From DASXKD01 sp963703605 (GTDB lineage Bacteria > Actinomycetota > Actinomycetes > Streptosporangiales > Streptosporangiaceae), in the NCBI GenBank assembly GCA_963703605.1, contig CAVPFC010000047.1:204386-268385 (forward strand): a DNA stretch of 64,000 nucleotides, given 5' to 3'. Every line of letters begins with the position of its first letter. Within the stretch, counting starts at the first letter, position 1. Shown piece by piece: positions 44,759 to 54,601 of the stretch. The notes beneath the pieces were generated by a model. The model made no database searches, was not told the DNA's origin, and worked only from the letters and a program-made list of their open reading frames with translations. A program made the position numbers and the translations under genes.

Positions 44759-47551
44759 CCCTGCTTCTTCCCAGCTGCGGCCGGTGCCGAAGGAGACGTC
44801 CAGGGGCACGCTGAGCTCGAACGCGCCGCACATGCGCGCGGAGACCAGTTCCCGCAGGGCGTCGAACTCTCCAGGCGCCACCTCGAAGACCAGCTCGTCG
44901 TGGACCTGCAACAGCATTCGCGACCGCAGGCCCTCGTCCCGCAGCGCCCGGTCCACGTCCAGCATGGCGACCTTGATGATGTCCGCCGCCGAGCCCTGGA
45001 TCGGCGCGTTGAGCGCCATGCGCTCGGCCATCTCCCGGCGCTGCCTGTTGTCCGAGGTGAGGTCGGGCAGGTAGCGGCGGCGGCCCAGGATCGTCTCCGT
45101 GTAGCCATCCATACGGGCCCTCGCCACCACCTCGTGCAGGTAGTCGCGCACCCTGCCGAACTGCTCGAAGTACCCGTCCATCAGCTCGCGCGCCTCGTCC
45201 GGGGTGACCCTCAGTCCCTGGGACAGCCCGAAGGCGGACAGGCCGTAGGCCAGGCCGTAGTTCATCACCTTGATCCGGTTGCGCAGATCGCCGGTGATCT
45301 CCTCGGGCGGCAGACCGAACACCCGCGACGCGGTCGCGGCGTGGAAGTCGTAGCCGGAGCTGAACGCCTCCATCAGCGCCTCGTCGCCGGACAGGTGCGC
45401 CATGATGCGCAGCTCGATCTGGCTGTAGTCGGCGGTGACCAGGCACTCGTAGGACTCCCCGACGATGAAGCCACGCCGGATCCTGCGGCCCTCCTCGGTC
45501 CTGATCGGGATGTTTTGCAGGTTGGGGTCGGTAGAGGACAGCCGGCCGGTGGCCGCGATCGTCTGGTTGTAGGTCGTGTGAATGCGCCCGTCCTCGTCGG
45601 CCATCGGGATCAGCGAGTCCACGATGCTCTTGAGCTTGGCGACGTCCCGGTGCCGCAACAGGTGCTCGAGCACCGGGTGGCCGGTCTGGGCCAGCAGCCC
45701 GGTGAGCGCCTCGGAGTCGGTGGTGTACCCGGTCTTGATCCGCTTGGTCTTGGGCAGGCCGAGCTCGGTAAACAGGATCTCCTGAAGCTGCTTGGGCGAG
45801 CCGAGGTTGAACTCGTGCCCGATCAGCGCGTACGCGCCCTGCTCGGCAGCCTTCACCTCGCCGCCCAGCGTCGCCGACATCGCGGCGAAGTGGGCGCTGT
45901 CCGCGGCTATCCCGGCCCGTTCCATCCGGGCCAGCACGTCCACCAGCGGCAGCTCCACATCGTGCAGCAACCGGGTGGCCCCGCGGCGGTCCAGGTCTGC
46001 GTCGAGCGCGGTGGCCAGCTCGGCGGTCGCCGCGGCCTGCCAGACCAGCGCGGTCGCCGACGCGATCGCCTCCTCGTCGTCGTCCTGCTCACCAGCGAGG
46101 TCGAGCGCAAGCTGCCCGGTGCTCTCCTCGCCGCCACCACCCAGCTCCTTGCCCAGGTAACGCAGGGTCAGGTCGGCCAGGTCGAACGAGCGCTGACCGA
46201 GACCGGCGAGATAGGCGGCAAGGGCGGTGTCGCTGGTCATACCGGCCAGTTCCAGGCCCCTGGCGGCCAGCGCGTGCATCGGCCCCTTGGCGTCATGGAG
46301 CGCCTTGGGCCGGTCCGGGTCGGCCAGCCACGCGGCCAGGGCCGCCTCGTCCTGCTCGGTCAGCGCGACCGGGTCGAGGTAGGCACCGGCGCCGTCGGCG
46401 GCCGCGACGGCCAGCGCGGTCAGCCTGCCGGTGCCACGCCCCCAGGTTCCCCGCGCCGCCAGTCCCGCCCGCTCGGTGCCCGCCACGTGCTCCGCCAGCC
46501 ACTGCGCCACCTCATCGGGGCCGGGCCGGGTGACCTCAACGTCGAAACCGCCGGGGGCGGCCGCCCCGGCGGGCCCCTGGCCGGCCACGGCCGCGGTGCC
46601 CGCGATGCCGTCCGGCATCGTCGTGTAGAGCCGGTCCCGGAGCACCCGGAACTGGAGCGTGTCGAACAACTGGTGGATCTGCTCCCGGTCCCAGGGGGTG
46701 GGCCGCAGGTCCAGCGGGCCGACGTCCAGGGGCACATCGCGGGCAAGCTCGGTGAGCTGCCGGTTCCGCAGCACGTCGCCGAGGTGCTCGCGGAGCTTGT
46801 CGCCGGCCTTGCCCTTGACCTCATCCACCCGGTCGACGAGCTGCGCCAGCGAGCCGAAGTCGGCGATCCACCTGGACGCGGTCTTCTCCCCCACCCCGGG
46901 GATGCTCGGCAGGTTGTCGCTGGGGTCGCCGCGCAGCGCCGCGAAGTCCGGGTACTGGGCGGGCGTGAGGCCGTACTTGGCGACGACCTCCTCCGGGGTG
47001 AAGCGGGTCATCTCGCTGATCCCCCGGCGGGTCATCAGCGCGGTCACCTGGGGGCTGACGAGCTGGAGCACGTCGCGGTCGCCGGTGACGATCAGCACGT
47101 CCATGCCCGCCTCGACCGCCTGGCTGGCGAGCGTGGCGATGATGTCGTCCGCCTCGTAACCTGCCACGGACAGCCGGGCGATGCCGAGCGCGTCGAGCAC
47201 CTCGAAGATCAGGGGTAGCTGGCTGCGGAAGTCGGACGGGGTTTCCCTCCGGTTGGCCTTGTACTCGACGTACTGCTCGTGCCGGAAGGTCGGCTCGCCG
47301 CGGTCGAACGCGACCGCCACGTGCGTCGGCTGCTCGTCCGGCAGCATCTTGATGAGCATCGAGGTGAAGCCGTAGACCGCGTTGGTCGGCTGCCCGTCGG
47401 TCGTCGCGAGATCCGGCGGCAGGGCAAAGAAGGCCCGGTAGGCCAGCGAGTGCCCGTCCAGCAGCAGGAGCCGCCCGTGCGGGCCTGCCTGCTGCGGCTG
47501 CCCATCAGGCTTCTGATCAGCGGTGGCCTTCCCGGCCGGGGTCGTCGCCAC
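44753..47551 (-). CDS. polA: DNA polymerase I
   Basis: A 932-residue family A polymerase for Okazaki fragment processing and repair. The N-terminal 5' nuclease has LLLLDGHSLAYRAFFALP, YEADDIIATLA and GDRDVLQLV. The middle 3'-5' exonuclease fold lacks the catalytic Asp-x-Glu (the strand reads ERAGLAARGTW), so proofreading is probably absent. The polymerase part has TADYSQIELRIMAHLSGDEALM, RRAKVMNYGLAYG-like IKVMNYGLAYGLSAFGL, and VHDELVFEV. TAGACT lies six bases before the GTG start, suggesting a leaderless mRNA. Confidence 0.97.
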   Translation of the reverse strand: MATTPAGKATADQKPDGQPQQAGPHGRLLLLDGHSLAYRAFFALPPDLATTDGQPTNAVYGFTSMLIKMLPDEQPTHVAVAFDRGEPTFRHEQYVEYKANRRETPSDFRSQLPLIFEVLDALGIARLSVAGYEADDIIATLASQAVEAGMDVLIVTGDRDVLQLVSPQVTALMTRRGISEMTRFTPEEVVAKYGLTPAQYPDFAALRGDPSDNLPSIPGVGEKTASRWIADFGSLAQLVDRVDEVKGKAGDKLREHLGDVLRNRQLTELARDVPLDVGPLDLRPTPWDREQIHQLFDTLQFRVLRDRLYTTMPDGIAGTAAVAGQGPAGAAAPGGFDVEVTRPGPDEVAQWLAEHVAGTERAGLAARGTWGRGTGRLTALAVAAADGAGAYLDPVALTEQDEAALAAWLADPDRPKALHDAKGPMHALAARGLELAGMTSDTALAAYLAGLGQRSFDLADLTLRYLGKELGGGGEESTGQLALDLAGEQDDDEEAIASATALVWQAAATAELATALDADLDRRGATRLLHDVELPLVDVLARMERAGIAADSAHFAAMSATLGGEVKAAEQGAYALIGHEFNLGSPKQLQEILFTELGLPKTKRIKTGYTTDSEALTGLLAQTGHPVLEHLLRHRDVAKLKSIVDSLIPMADEDGRIHTTYNQTIAATGRLSSTDPNLQNIPIRTEEGRRIRRGFIVGESYECLVTADYSQIELRIMAHLSGDEALMEAFSSGYDFHAATASRVFGLPPEEITGDLRNRIKVMNYGLAYGLSAFGLSQGLRVTPDEARELMDGYFEQFGRVRDYLHEVVARARMDGYTETILGRRRYLPDLTSDNRQRREMAERMALNAPIQGSAADIIKVAMLDVDRALRDEGLRSRMLLQVHDELVFEVAPGEFDALRELVSARMCGAFELSVPLDVSFGTGRSWEEAGH

Positions 47552-47713
47552 GCGGGAAGTCTAGTGCTCGGCCACGACATCGGCGCGGATCCCCGGGCAG
47601 GCCCCGGCCGGGGCCTGCCCGGGGTTTTGGCCGGCCATCAGGCGAAACGGTGCGGGGTGGTGACTAGGGCACCACGCGCCAGCCGTTATGCATGATCTTT
47701 TGCCGGTTCCCGG

Positions 47714-49006
47714 TCAGGAGGAGAATTGGAAAATGGTGGTGGAGTTGAACCGCTGACCGGGCTTGAGCTCCGTGGACGGGAAGCTGGGCTGGTCCGGCGA
47801 GTTCGGGAAGTGCTGGGTCTCGAACGTGTAACCGGCGCTCTGGCGGTAGATGTGGCCGCTGATGCCCACGATGGTCCCGGTAAGGAAGTTCCCGCTGTAG
47901 AACTGCACTCCCGGCTGATCGGTCCAGACGGTGAGCTTGCGGCCGCTGGCCGGGTCAAGTGCTTGCGCGGCCTGCACCAAGGAGCCGTAGGGGGTCTTGA
48001 GGTGCGGGCCGGTGCTGTTCAGCACCCAGTTGTGGTCGTAGCCCTGCGCGATGAGCAGCTGCTGGTTGTTCTCGTTGATCCGCGACCCGATCGTGTGGAA
48101 GGTGCGGAAGTCGAACGGGGTGCCCGCGACCGGCGCCTCGACCCCGGTGGGGATCTGCGTCGAGTCAGTGGGGGTGTACTTGTCGGCGTTGATCTGCACT
48201 TCCTGGGCGTAGGTGGCGCCGGAGGCCTCACCAGCCAGGTTGAAGTAGCTGTGGTTGGTGGGGTTGAGCACCGTCGCCTGGCCGGCCACCGTTGCGTGGT
48301 AGTGGATCCACAGCCGGCCCGAGTTGTCCAGCAGGTAGGTGACGGTCAGGGTCAGCGTGCCCGGGTATCCGGTGCACGGCTTGCCGGCCACCACGCAGCC
48401 GACGTTCTTCCCGTCGTCGCCGTTCGGGCTGACGATGGTCAGCGCCACGCCTGCCGCGCCCTTCACGTGCACCGCCTTCGACGCCCAGACGTGGTTACCG
48501 AAGCCCACGAAGCCGCCGTGCAGGCTGTTGACGCCGTTGTTGATCGGCAGCGTGTAGGTGTGCCCGGCCAGCTGGAACGTGCCGTCCTTGATGCGGTTGC
48601 CGTACCGGCCGACGATCTCCCCGAAGTAGGGGCCGCCGGCGTTCGGCGGGGGCGGGCTGGCCTTCGTCACGTAGTCATTGAGAGTCTTGAAGCCCAGCAC
48701 CACGTCGGCCAGCTTGCCGTGCCGGTCCGGGACCGTGATCGACTGGGTGATGGCGCCGTAGCTGAGGATCTGCACCGTCATGTGGTTGCAGTTGCTCAGC
48801 GTGTACCGGAATACCGGCAGTTGCCTGCCCGCGTACAGGTCGAACGCGTGGCCGAACGGCTGCCGGCTTACGGTGGGCGAACAGGCCGCGCTGGCCCCGG
48901 CCGTGGTCGGGGCGGCCCGCATTCCGAGGGCGCCGACGAGGGCGACCCCGAGAACGCCGGCGAGCGCCAAGGTGCCGAAAGATCGTCTCGATGACAGTCG
49001 CTTCAC
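47714..49006 (-). CDS. galM: Secreted aldose 1-epimerase
   Basis: A 430-residue mutarotase with an export signal. The N-terminus has SRRSFGTLALAGVLGVALVG, which fits a twin-arginine signal. Catalytic-type motifs are GRYGNRIKDGTF, NGVNSLHGG, LNPTNHSYFNLAGE, GYDHNWVL and QPGVQFYSGNF, covering the His and Glu regions of GalM. GTG at 49006 has GAGAGGGGA eight bases upstream. A perfect LacI-type operator lies 46 bp upstream, so carbon-source control is likely. Confidence 0.9.
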   Translation of the reverse strand: MKRLSSRRSFGTLALAGVLGVALVGALGMRAAPTTAGASAACSPTVSRQPFGHAFDLYAGRQLPVFRYTLSNCNHMTVQILSYGAITQSITVPDRHGKLADVVLGFKTLNDYVTKASPPPPNAGGPYFGEIVGRYGNRIKDGTFQLAGHTYTLPINNGVNSLHGGFVGFGNHVWASKAVHVKGAAGVALTIVSPNGDDGKNVGCVVAGKPCTGYPGTLTLTVTYLLDNSGRLWIHYHATVAGQATVLNPTNHSYFNLAGEASGATYAQEVQINADKYTPTDSTQIPTGVEAPVAGTPFDFRTFHTIGSRINENNQQLLIAQGYDHNWVLNSTGPHLKTPYGSLVQAAQALDPASGRKLTVWTDQPGVQFYSGNFLTGTIVGISGHIYRQSAGYTFETQHFPNSPDQPSFPSTELKPGQRFNSTTIFQFSS

Positions 49007-49051
49007 AGCAAGAATCCCCTCTCTTTGGTGGTTTGACCTGCGGATCTTTCG

Positions 49052-49065
49052 TGTTAGCGCTAACA
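49052..49065. promoter_or_regulatory. LacI-family operator upstream of galM
   Basis: TGTTAGCGCTAACA is a perfect 14-bp palindrome with the central CG typical of LacI-family sites. It lies between galM and the divergent thioesterase gene. No LacI regulator is encoded in the window. Confidence 0.65.
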
Positions 49066-49201
49066 TTTTGCGCATACACTCGCCTCCCTTGCGGTGGCCG
49101 CTCCCCGGTGTTGATTCTTGACCGGCATTGCGCAAAAGTCACGCGAGAGGCAGATCGCCCGTGGTCGGCCGCGGCCCGCAGGGCACACCCCGGAGGTGAC
49201 G

Positions 49202-49663
49202 GTGGAGCAGGACAGCACGCTGCGGATCATGGAGGCGTACCGCACGGCGAGCAAGGACACACTGGCCGACAGGATGGGGATTTCCATCGTTGAAGCTAGT
49301 GCGGAGCGCGTGGTGGGCACCATGCCGGTGGCCGGCAACACCCAGCCCTACGGGCTGCTTCACGGCGGGGCGTCGTGCGTGCTGGCCGAGACCCTCGGCT
49401 CGCTGGCATCGGCCCTGCACGCTGGGCCGGAGCGGATAACGGTCGGCATCGAGATCAGCGCCACACACCACCGGCCCGCCACGGCCGGCCAGGTGACCGG
49501 TGTCGCGACCCGGCTCTACGGCGGCCGCACCGTCACCACCTACGAGATCGTGATCAGCGATGGCGCGGGCCGGCGGGTCTGCACCTCGCGGCTAACCTGT
49601 CTGCTCAGCGAACGGCCCCCGAACCGGGGCCCGGCGGCCGGGCAGTCCGCCACTATGGCCTGA
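49202..49663 (+). CDS. PaaI/YbdB-type hotdog thioesterase
   Basis: A 153-residue hotdog-fold thioesterase. The motif QPYGLLHGGASCVLAETLGS is the helix and active-site Glu region, and ITVGIEISATHHRPATAGQVTGVATRLYGGRTVTTYEIVI (several strands) matches the rest of the fold. GTG at 49202 is chosen since GGAGG ends five bases upstream; the longer frame starts at 49118. Acyl substrate unknown. Confidence 0.92.
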   Translation: MEQDSTLRIMEAYRTASKDTLADRMGISIVEASAERVVGTMPVAGNTQPYGLLHGGASCVLAETLGSLASALHAGPERITVGIEISATHHRPATAGQVTGVATRLYGGRTVTTYEIVISDGAGRRVCTSRLTCLLSERPPNRGPAAGQSATMA

Positions 49664-49819
49664 AATGGCCTCCTGACCAGGTACGGGACGGTGCGTCGCG
49701 GGCGGCATCAGGGGAAACCGCACATGACCGGACGTTGAAGGCATTCTGTCCGGGGAATGGAGGAGCCTTTGCGCCGTCCGCCCGCCGGTCGCTAAGTTGG
49801 TGCAGAGGGCCCGGGGTAG

Positions 49820-49904
49820 CCGAGTAGAGAACGTGTCGACCCGGGGAAGGCCGACACGGCACCAAAGGCGCCCCGGGCTCCCGGGGCTGGCCTCCCCTAC
49901 TCGG
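49820..49904 (+). ncRNA. Possible three-way-junction structured RNA
   Basis: CCGAGTAG (49820-49827) pairs with CTACTCGG (49897-49904) and encloses two hairpins: GTGTCG/CGACAC (49833-49838 with 49852-49857) and GCCCCGG-GCTC-CCGGGGC (49870-49887). It is in the gene-free 560-bp region between the thioesterase and the glycosyltransferase-like gene. Transcription is not shown; on either strand it could also be a terminator complex. Confidence 0.3.
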
Positions 49905-50195
49905 TGGCCTATGGCCACCTTCGCTTCGGCCCCGGTCCACCCGCCCGGGGGCCGAGCCCCCGGACCCCCACGCACCCGGTACCGGCCCGCTGGGCACTTC
50001 CCGCCTACTGCTGGTGACCGTTTGCGGGCCCCTCGGCCCGCCCCGGCTCGTCGGCCTCGGCCACCTTCGCTTCCGCCCGGGCGGCTCAGACCGGACCCCG
50101 CATGCTCGGTACCGGGCTGCTGGCCAGCTTCCGTCTGCTGCTGGTGACCGTTTGCGGGCCTCTCGGCCCGCCCCGGCTCGGCGGCCTTCGGCGCC
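49901..50195. repeat. Two palindromic repeat copies in opposite orientation
   Basis: Reading on the minus strand, each copy has GCAAACGGTCACCAGCAG, then GACGGAAG or GCGGGAAG, a GGTACCG block, and (in the copy nearer 49901) GGGGGTCCGGGGGCTCGG. Second hairpins are GGTGGCC-ATA-GGCCACC near 49905 and a GGCCGCC/GGCGCC variant near 50180. The rest of 49664-50225 holds no supported gene. Confidence 0.75.
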
Positions 50196-50225
50196 CTTGG
50201 CCTCTGGGCCCGCACGGGTGCTGGG

Positions 50226-51191
50226 CTATTGGTCATCCGGGGGGAGTGGGGGGAGGCGGTGCAGGAAGGCTGCCAGGCGGGTTGCGGCGTTGTCGGGGCC
50301 GTGGGTGGCGCGGAACCAGGCGCGCGGGCCGAAGCGCCCGGTGAGGCAGTTGGCAACGGCGGTGGTCACATCGTCCTCGTCGGAGAAGAACCTCCCGGTG
50401 CCGTGCTTCACGTACTTCCACCCGCCAAGGATCCGGCTGTTCACCACGACCGGCACGTCCATGCAGAGCGCCTCGGTGAGAAACACCGGTGACGCGTCGA
50501 GAACGTTGGGCAAGAAGGCGACGCGGGATTGGGACAGGCACGACATGAGCTCATCCCAGGGCAAGTCGCCGCAGGTTTCGAGGCCGGGCAGATCCGGGAC
50601 GTCCGGCGCTTCGTCGCGGCCCACCAGGAGAGCCGTGATGCCCAGGTCGCGCACCAGTCTGGACAGGCAGCGCTTGGCAAGTGCCCAGTTCTTCGTCATC
50701 TCGTTGAAGGAGTTGGAGCAGCAGGTGTAGATCACGTCCCAGCGCTTGTTCGTGGGTGTGGCGAGCGCAGAGGCGGAGACGATTTCCGGGTCCGTGAAAT
50801 CCGAAATGCTGATCAATGCCCGAGGGGGGCCATCCGGCAGGAACTGATCGGGGTTGCGAAAGCAATGTGCCCAGCCCACGCACTGGGCCACCTCCGGGCG
50901 TTCGCGGCCGTCCCTTCCCTTGGCCGCCATGTCCTTGCCGTCGAACACGGCGTGGACTCGCGGAAAGGTGCCGTAGGAGGTGAGCCCGATCACGCGCCGT
51001 TCCCGCGCGAAGTTCTCGAAGGCATCACGGTCGTGCGTACCCAGGGAACACCTGAGGGCACCGAAGCCGGTGTCGCCGCCTCCCTCGTCGACGATGCGCA
51101 GCAACGACCAGGGCAGCATCGCCTCGGGCGGCGCGCTGAACTCCAGGTAAGCCCGCTCCACGGCCTCGGCCGTTACCTTGTGCCCGACCAT
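50226..51191 (-). CDS. Glycosyltransferase-like protein
   Basis: A 321-residue protein of uncertain family. The C-terminal half resembles the donor-binding Rossmann domain of GT-B enzymes: WDVIYTCCSNSFNEMTKNW, ITALLVGRDEAPD, VAFLPNVLDASPVFLTEALCMDVPVVVNSRILGGWKYV. The N-terminal half is less typical. There is no signal or membrane segment. AGGAAGAAGG is upstream of the ATG. It is inserted between pdtaR and the thioesterase and is not part of the conserved neighbourhood, so it may be acquired. Confidence 0.65.
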   Translation of the reverse strand: MVGHKVTAEAVERAYLEFSAPPEAMLPWSLLRIVDEGGGDTGFGALRCSLGTHDRDAFENFARERRVIGLTSYGTFPRVHAVFDGKDMAAKGRDGRERPEVAQCVGWAHCFRNPDQFLPDGPPRALISISDFTDPEIVSASALATPTNKRWDVIYTCCSNSFNEMTKNWALAKRCLSRLVRDLGITALLVGRDEAPDVPDLPGLETCGDLPWDELMSCLSQSRVAFLPNVLDASPVFLTEALCMDVPVVVNSRILGGWKYVKHGTGRFFSDEDDVTTAVANCLTGRFGPRAWFRATHGPDNAATRLAAFLHRLPPLPPDDQ

Positions 51192-51217
51192 GAGCCTTCT
51201 TCCTGGGCTGGCCGGGG

Positions 51218-51862
51218 TTATTCGGCGGGGGTTGGGGCGGGTTCGGTGGTCTGGGGGTCCTGGCCGGGGGTGACGGCGGAAAGGGTGCCCGCCAGGACCT
51301 CTTCGGCTATCTGGCGCATGGGGGCGCGGCGGTCCATCGAGGTCTTCTGGATCCAGCGGAACGCCTCTGGCTCGGACAGGCCGCTGTCGGACTGGAGGCG
51401 GCCCTTGGCGCGGTCCAGCAGCTTGCGGACCTCGAGGCGATCGCGGAGCGTGCCTACCTCGGCGCCGAGCGCGGACAGTTCCTGGAAGCGGCTGACCGCG
51501 ATCTCTATCGCGGGGACCAGGTCAGCCTTGGTGAACGGCTTCACAAGGTAGGCCATCGCGCCCGCGTCGCGGGCCCGCTCAACGAGCTCGCGCTGGGAGA
51601 ACGCGGTGAGGATGACAACGGGGGCGAGGTGTTTGGCAGCGATCTGCTCGGCCGCCGAGATCCCGTCCAGAACCGGCATCTTGACATCGAGGATCAGCAA
51701 GTCTGGCCGCAAACTCGCGGCAAGCTCGACCGCCTGCGCACCGTCGGAGGCCTCCCCCGCTATCTCGTAGCCCTCCTCCTCAAGCATCTCCTTCAGGTCG
51801 AGCCGGATCAGCGCCTCGTCTTCGGCGATGACAACGCGGACGGGTGTCTGGCTCACAGCCAT
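51218..51862 (-). CDS. pdtaR: ANTAR-domain response regulator
   Basis: A 214-residue response regulator with an RNA-binding ANTAR output. The receiver has VVIAEDEALIRLDLKEMLEEEGYEI, the phosphorylated Asp in LLILDVKMPVLDGISAAEQI, VVILTAFSQRELVERARDAGAMAYLVKPF. The ANTAR part is RDRLEVRKLLDRAKGRLQSDSGLSEPEAFRWIQKTSMDRRAPM (split by helix breaks). It closely matches mycobacterial PdtaR, which antiterminates target RNAs. TACGCT lies one base before the ATG and seven bases before an in-frame GTG, so a leaderless GTG start at 51856 is possible. Confidence 0.94.
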   Translation of the reverse strand: MAVSQTPVRVVIAEDEALIRLDLKEMLEEEGYEIAGEASDGAQAVELAASLRPDLLILDVKMPVLDGISAAEQIAAKHLAPVVILTAFSQRELVERARDAGAMAYLVKPFTKADLVPAIEIAVSRFQELSALGAEVGTLRDRLEVRKLLDRAKGRLQSDSGLSEPEAFRWIQKTSMDRRAPMRQIAEEVLAGTLSAVTPGQDPQTTEPAPTPAE

Positions 51863-51924
51863 GAGCGTACCCAAAGCGGTAGATTGACGTCGGCCACACC
51901 TCTCGTCGTGGAGGCCACGGCCCA

Positions 51925-51998
51925 GCCCCGGTAGACCAATAGGCAGAGTCCGCGGTCTCAAACACCGTGCAGTGTGGGTTCGACTCCCACCCGGGGCA
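51925..51998 (+). tRNA. tRNA-Leu (anticodon CAA) with short variable loop
   Basis: A complete 74-nt cloverleaf. Acceptor GCCCCGG (51925-51931) pairs with CCGGGGC (51991-51997), discriminator A51998. D-stem GAC/GTC with loop CAATAGGCAGA, anticodon stem GCGGT/ACCGT with loop CTCAAAC, T-stem GTGGG/CCCAC with TTCGACT. The anticodon is CAA (51959-51961). The variable region is only five bases (GCAGT), whereas leucine tRNAs normally carry a long variable arm. No CCA is encoded. The D-loop and anticodon arm are those of tRNA-Leu(CAA), which is found near pdtaR in related genomes. Confidence 0.85.
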
Positions 51999-52011
51999 CG
52001 AGCGGCTGACC

Positions 52012-52090
52012 ATGCTCGGTGGCCTTCGGCCACCTTCGCCTAGGCCGCGATTCCGCCCGGGGGGCCGAGCCCCCCGGACCCCCACGCGCC
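52012..52090. repeat. Palindromic repeat copy downstream of the tRNA
   Basis: Inverted orientation. GGTGGCC-TTC-GGCCACC at about 52018-52034 begins 20 bases after the tRNA and could terminate its transcript; the C/G-rich hairpin CCCGGGGGGCCGAGCCCCCCGG-like follows at about 52050-52075. Confidence 0.75.
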
Positions 52091-52091
52091 C

Positions 52092-52215
52092 GGCTGAGGC
52101 CCGCCCTTCGCTATCCGCCCGCTCCGGACCCCACGGCCTCGGCTAAGGCCCGACGTTCGCTATCCGCCCGCCCCGGACCCACCACGCCCCCGGCTGAGGC
52201 CTGATGTTCGCTATC
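52092..52215. repeat. Three tandem ~50-bp repeats
   Basis: Units start at 52092, 52141 and 52192 with GGCTGAGGCC or GGCTAAGGCC, followed by a CGTTCGCTATCCG core (CCTTCGCTATCCG in the first). The first two units also share CGGACCC. They lie in the gene-free stretch before the DUF5709 gene. Confidence 0.7.
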
Positions 52216-52337
52216 CGGCGCACTTTCATTCGTTCCGCACGCCCAAAACCGGACAAGCCGGGTGCTGAACCGGAACCGTGCGTCCGGTATGAAGAGTCCA
52301 AACGATCATGGTCGCCTGGGGCGGGCGGGTTGGGGGC

Positions 52338-52817
52338 TCAGTCGGAGCGGATGTCGTAGTCGTCTTCTTCGACCACGTGCACGGCCGCCTCTTCCGCTGT
52401 TGCGCCGCCGCCATCGATGCCGGCGTCGGTGGCGACCAAGTCCTCTTCGGTGTCCGCGTGAGCGCCTTCGTCCTCGGCTACCAGGCGGCCCGCCCGGGGG
52501 TCGGGGCCGTCGTCGAGCAAGAGCCCGTCGATGTCCTCGTCCGCCAGGTCCTCGTCCTCGGCGGCGTCCGAGGGCTCCTCGTCGTCGGCATCGAAGGGGA
52601 CGTCCGGCTCCTCCTCGGCCAGCAGCTGGTCGAGGGACTCGCCGCCGCTCTGTTCACCGGCCGTCGTGCCGAACCTGACCCCGGCCGACCACCGCTCCGG
52701 GGTGGCTACCCCACGGTCGAGCGGATCGTCCCCGGGCGGCCCGTCCAGCGTGTCGGTAGAGTCCAGTACCTCGTAGTCCTCAAGATCCTCGGACTCGTGG
52801 CGAGTCTCGTCAGGCAT
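52338..52817 (-). CDS. DUF5709 acidic protein
   Basis: A 159-residue, very acidic, probably disordered protein. The diagnostic block is YEVLDSTDTLDGPPGDDPLDRGVATPERWSAGVRFGTTAGEQSGGESLDQLLAEEEPD, here as a run of short motifs ending in SLDQLLAEEEPD. The family is actinobacterial and of unknown function. The rest is Asp/Glu-rich. A ribosome-site GAGGAGCTGAGCC precedes the ATG. Confidence 0.88.
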   Translation of the reverse strand: MPDETRHESEDLEDYEVLDSTDTLDGPPGDDPLDRGVATPERWSAGVRFGTTAGEQSGGESLDQLLAEEEPDVPFDADDEEPSDAAEDEDLADEDIDGLLLDDGPDPRAGRLVAEDEGAHADTEEDLVATDAGIDGGGATAEEAAVHVVEEDDYDIRSD

Positions 52818-52992
52818 GGCTCAGCTCCTCATCGTGCGCCCGCGGCCGGACCCCTGCCCTCGGCAGTCAAGCACAAACTCACCGATCCCGGTGTACTACC
52901 ATCCGGGCCGTGACCGTGCTCACCCTGTCCGATGGACTCGCCCAGCTCGACGACATCCTCGCCAGCCTGCGGTCCGGCGCGGGCTGATCGGC

Positions 52993-54414
<1,422 letters not shown>

Positions 54415-54514
54415 GGCCGGTGCTCCTTCGCCGGTCGCTGCCGGGCGCTCCCGCGCCGCCAGCGGCGCGGTACAGCCCAGTGGTCTATACCATTATGCCG
54501 AGCCCGCGCCGGAA

Positions 54515-54530
54515 AGTGACCCGGCTCACA
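54515..54530. promoter_or_regulatory. Crp-like palindrome upstream of pyk
   Basis: AGTGACCCGGCTCACA matches TGTGA-N6-TCACA at nine of ten positions. It lies between pyk and gltD, upstream of pyk and near possible -10 boxes (TATAGA or CATAAT on the minus strand). Regulation by a Crp-type protein is plausible for a glycolytic gene. Confidence 0.4.
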
Positions 54531-54601
54531 CAGCTTTCACCCGCTGTCCACTCCCCGGAAAACTGCGGGCCAGCCACGGAACCACGCCGACCGAACGCCG
54601 G

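Noticed and set aside
51925..51998. tRNA pseudogene
   Set aside because: All four stems are perfectly paired and invariant loop bases are kept, which is unlike decay. Kept as tRNA with an unusual variable loop.
52910..52987. 25-codon plus-strand ORF from GTG, MTVLTLSDGLAQLDDILASLRSGAG in outline
   Set aside because: No ribosome site, no clear -10 at leaderless distance, and it lies between two minus-strand genes; too weak to call.
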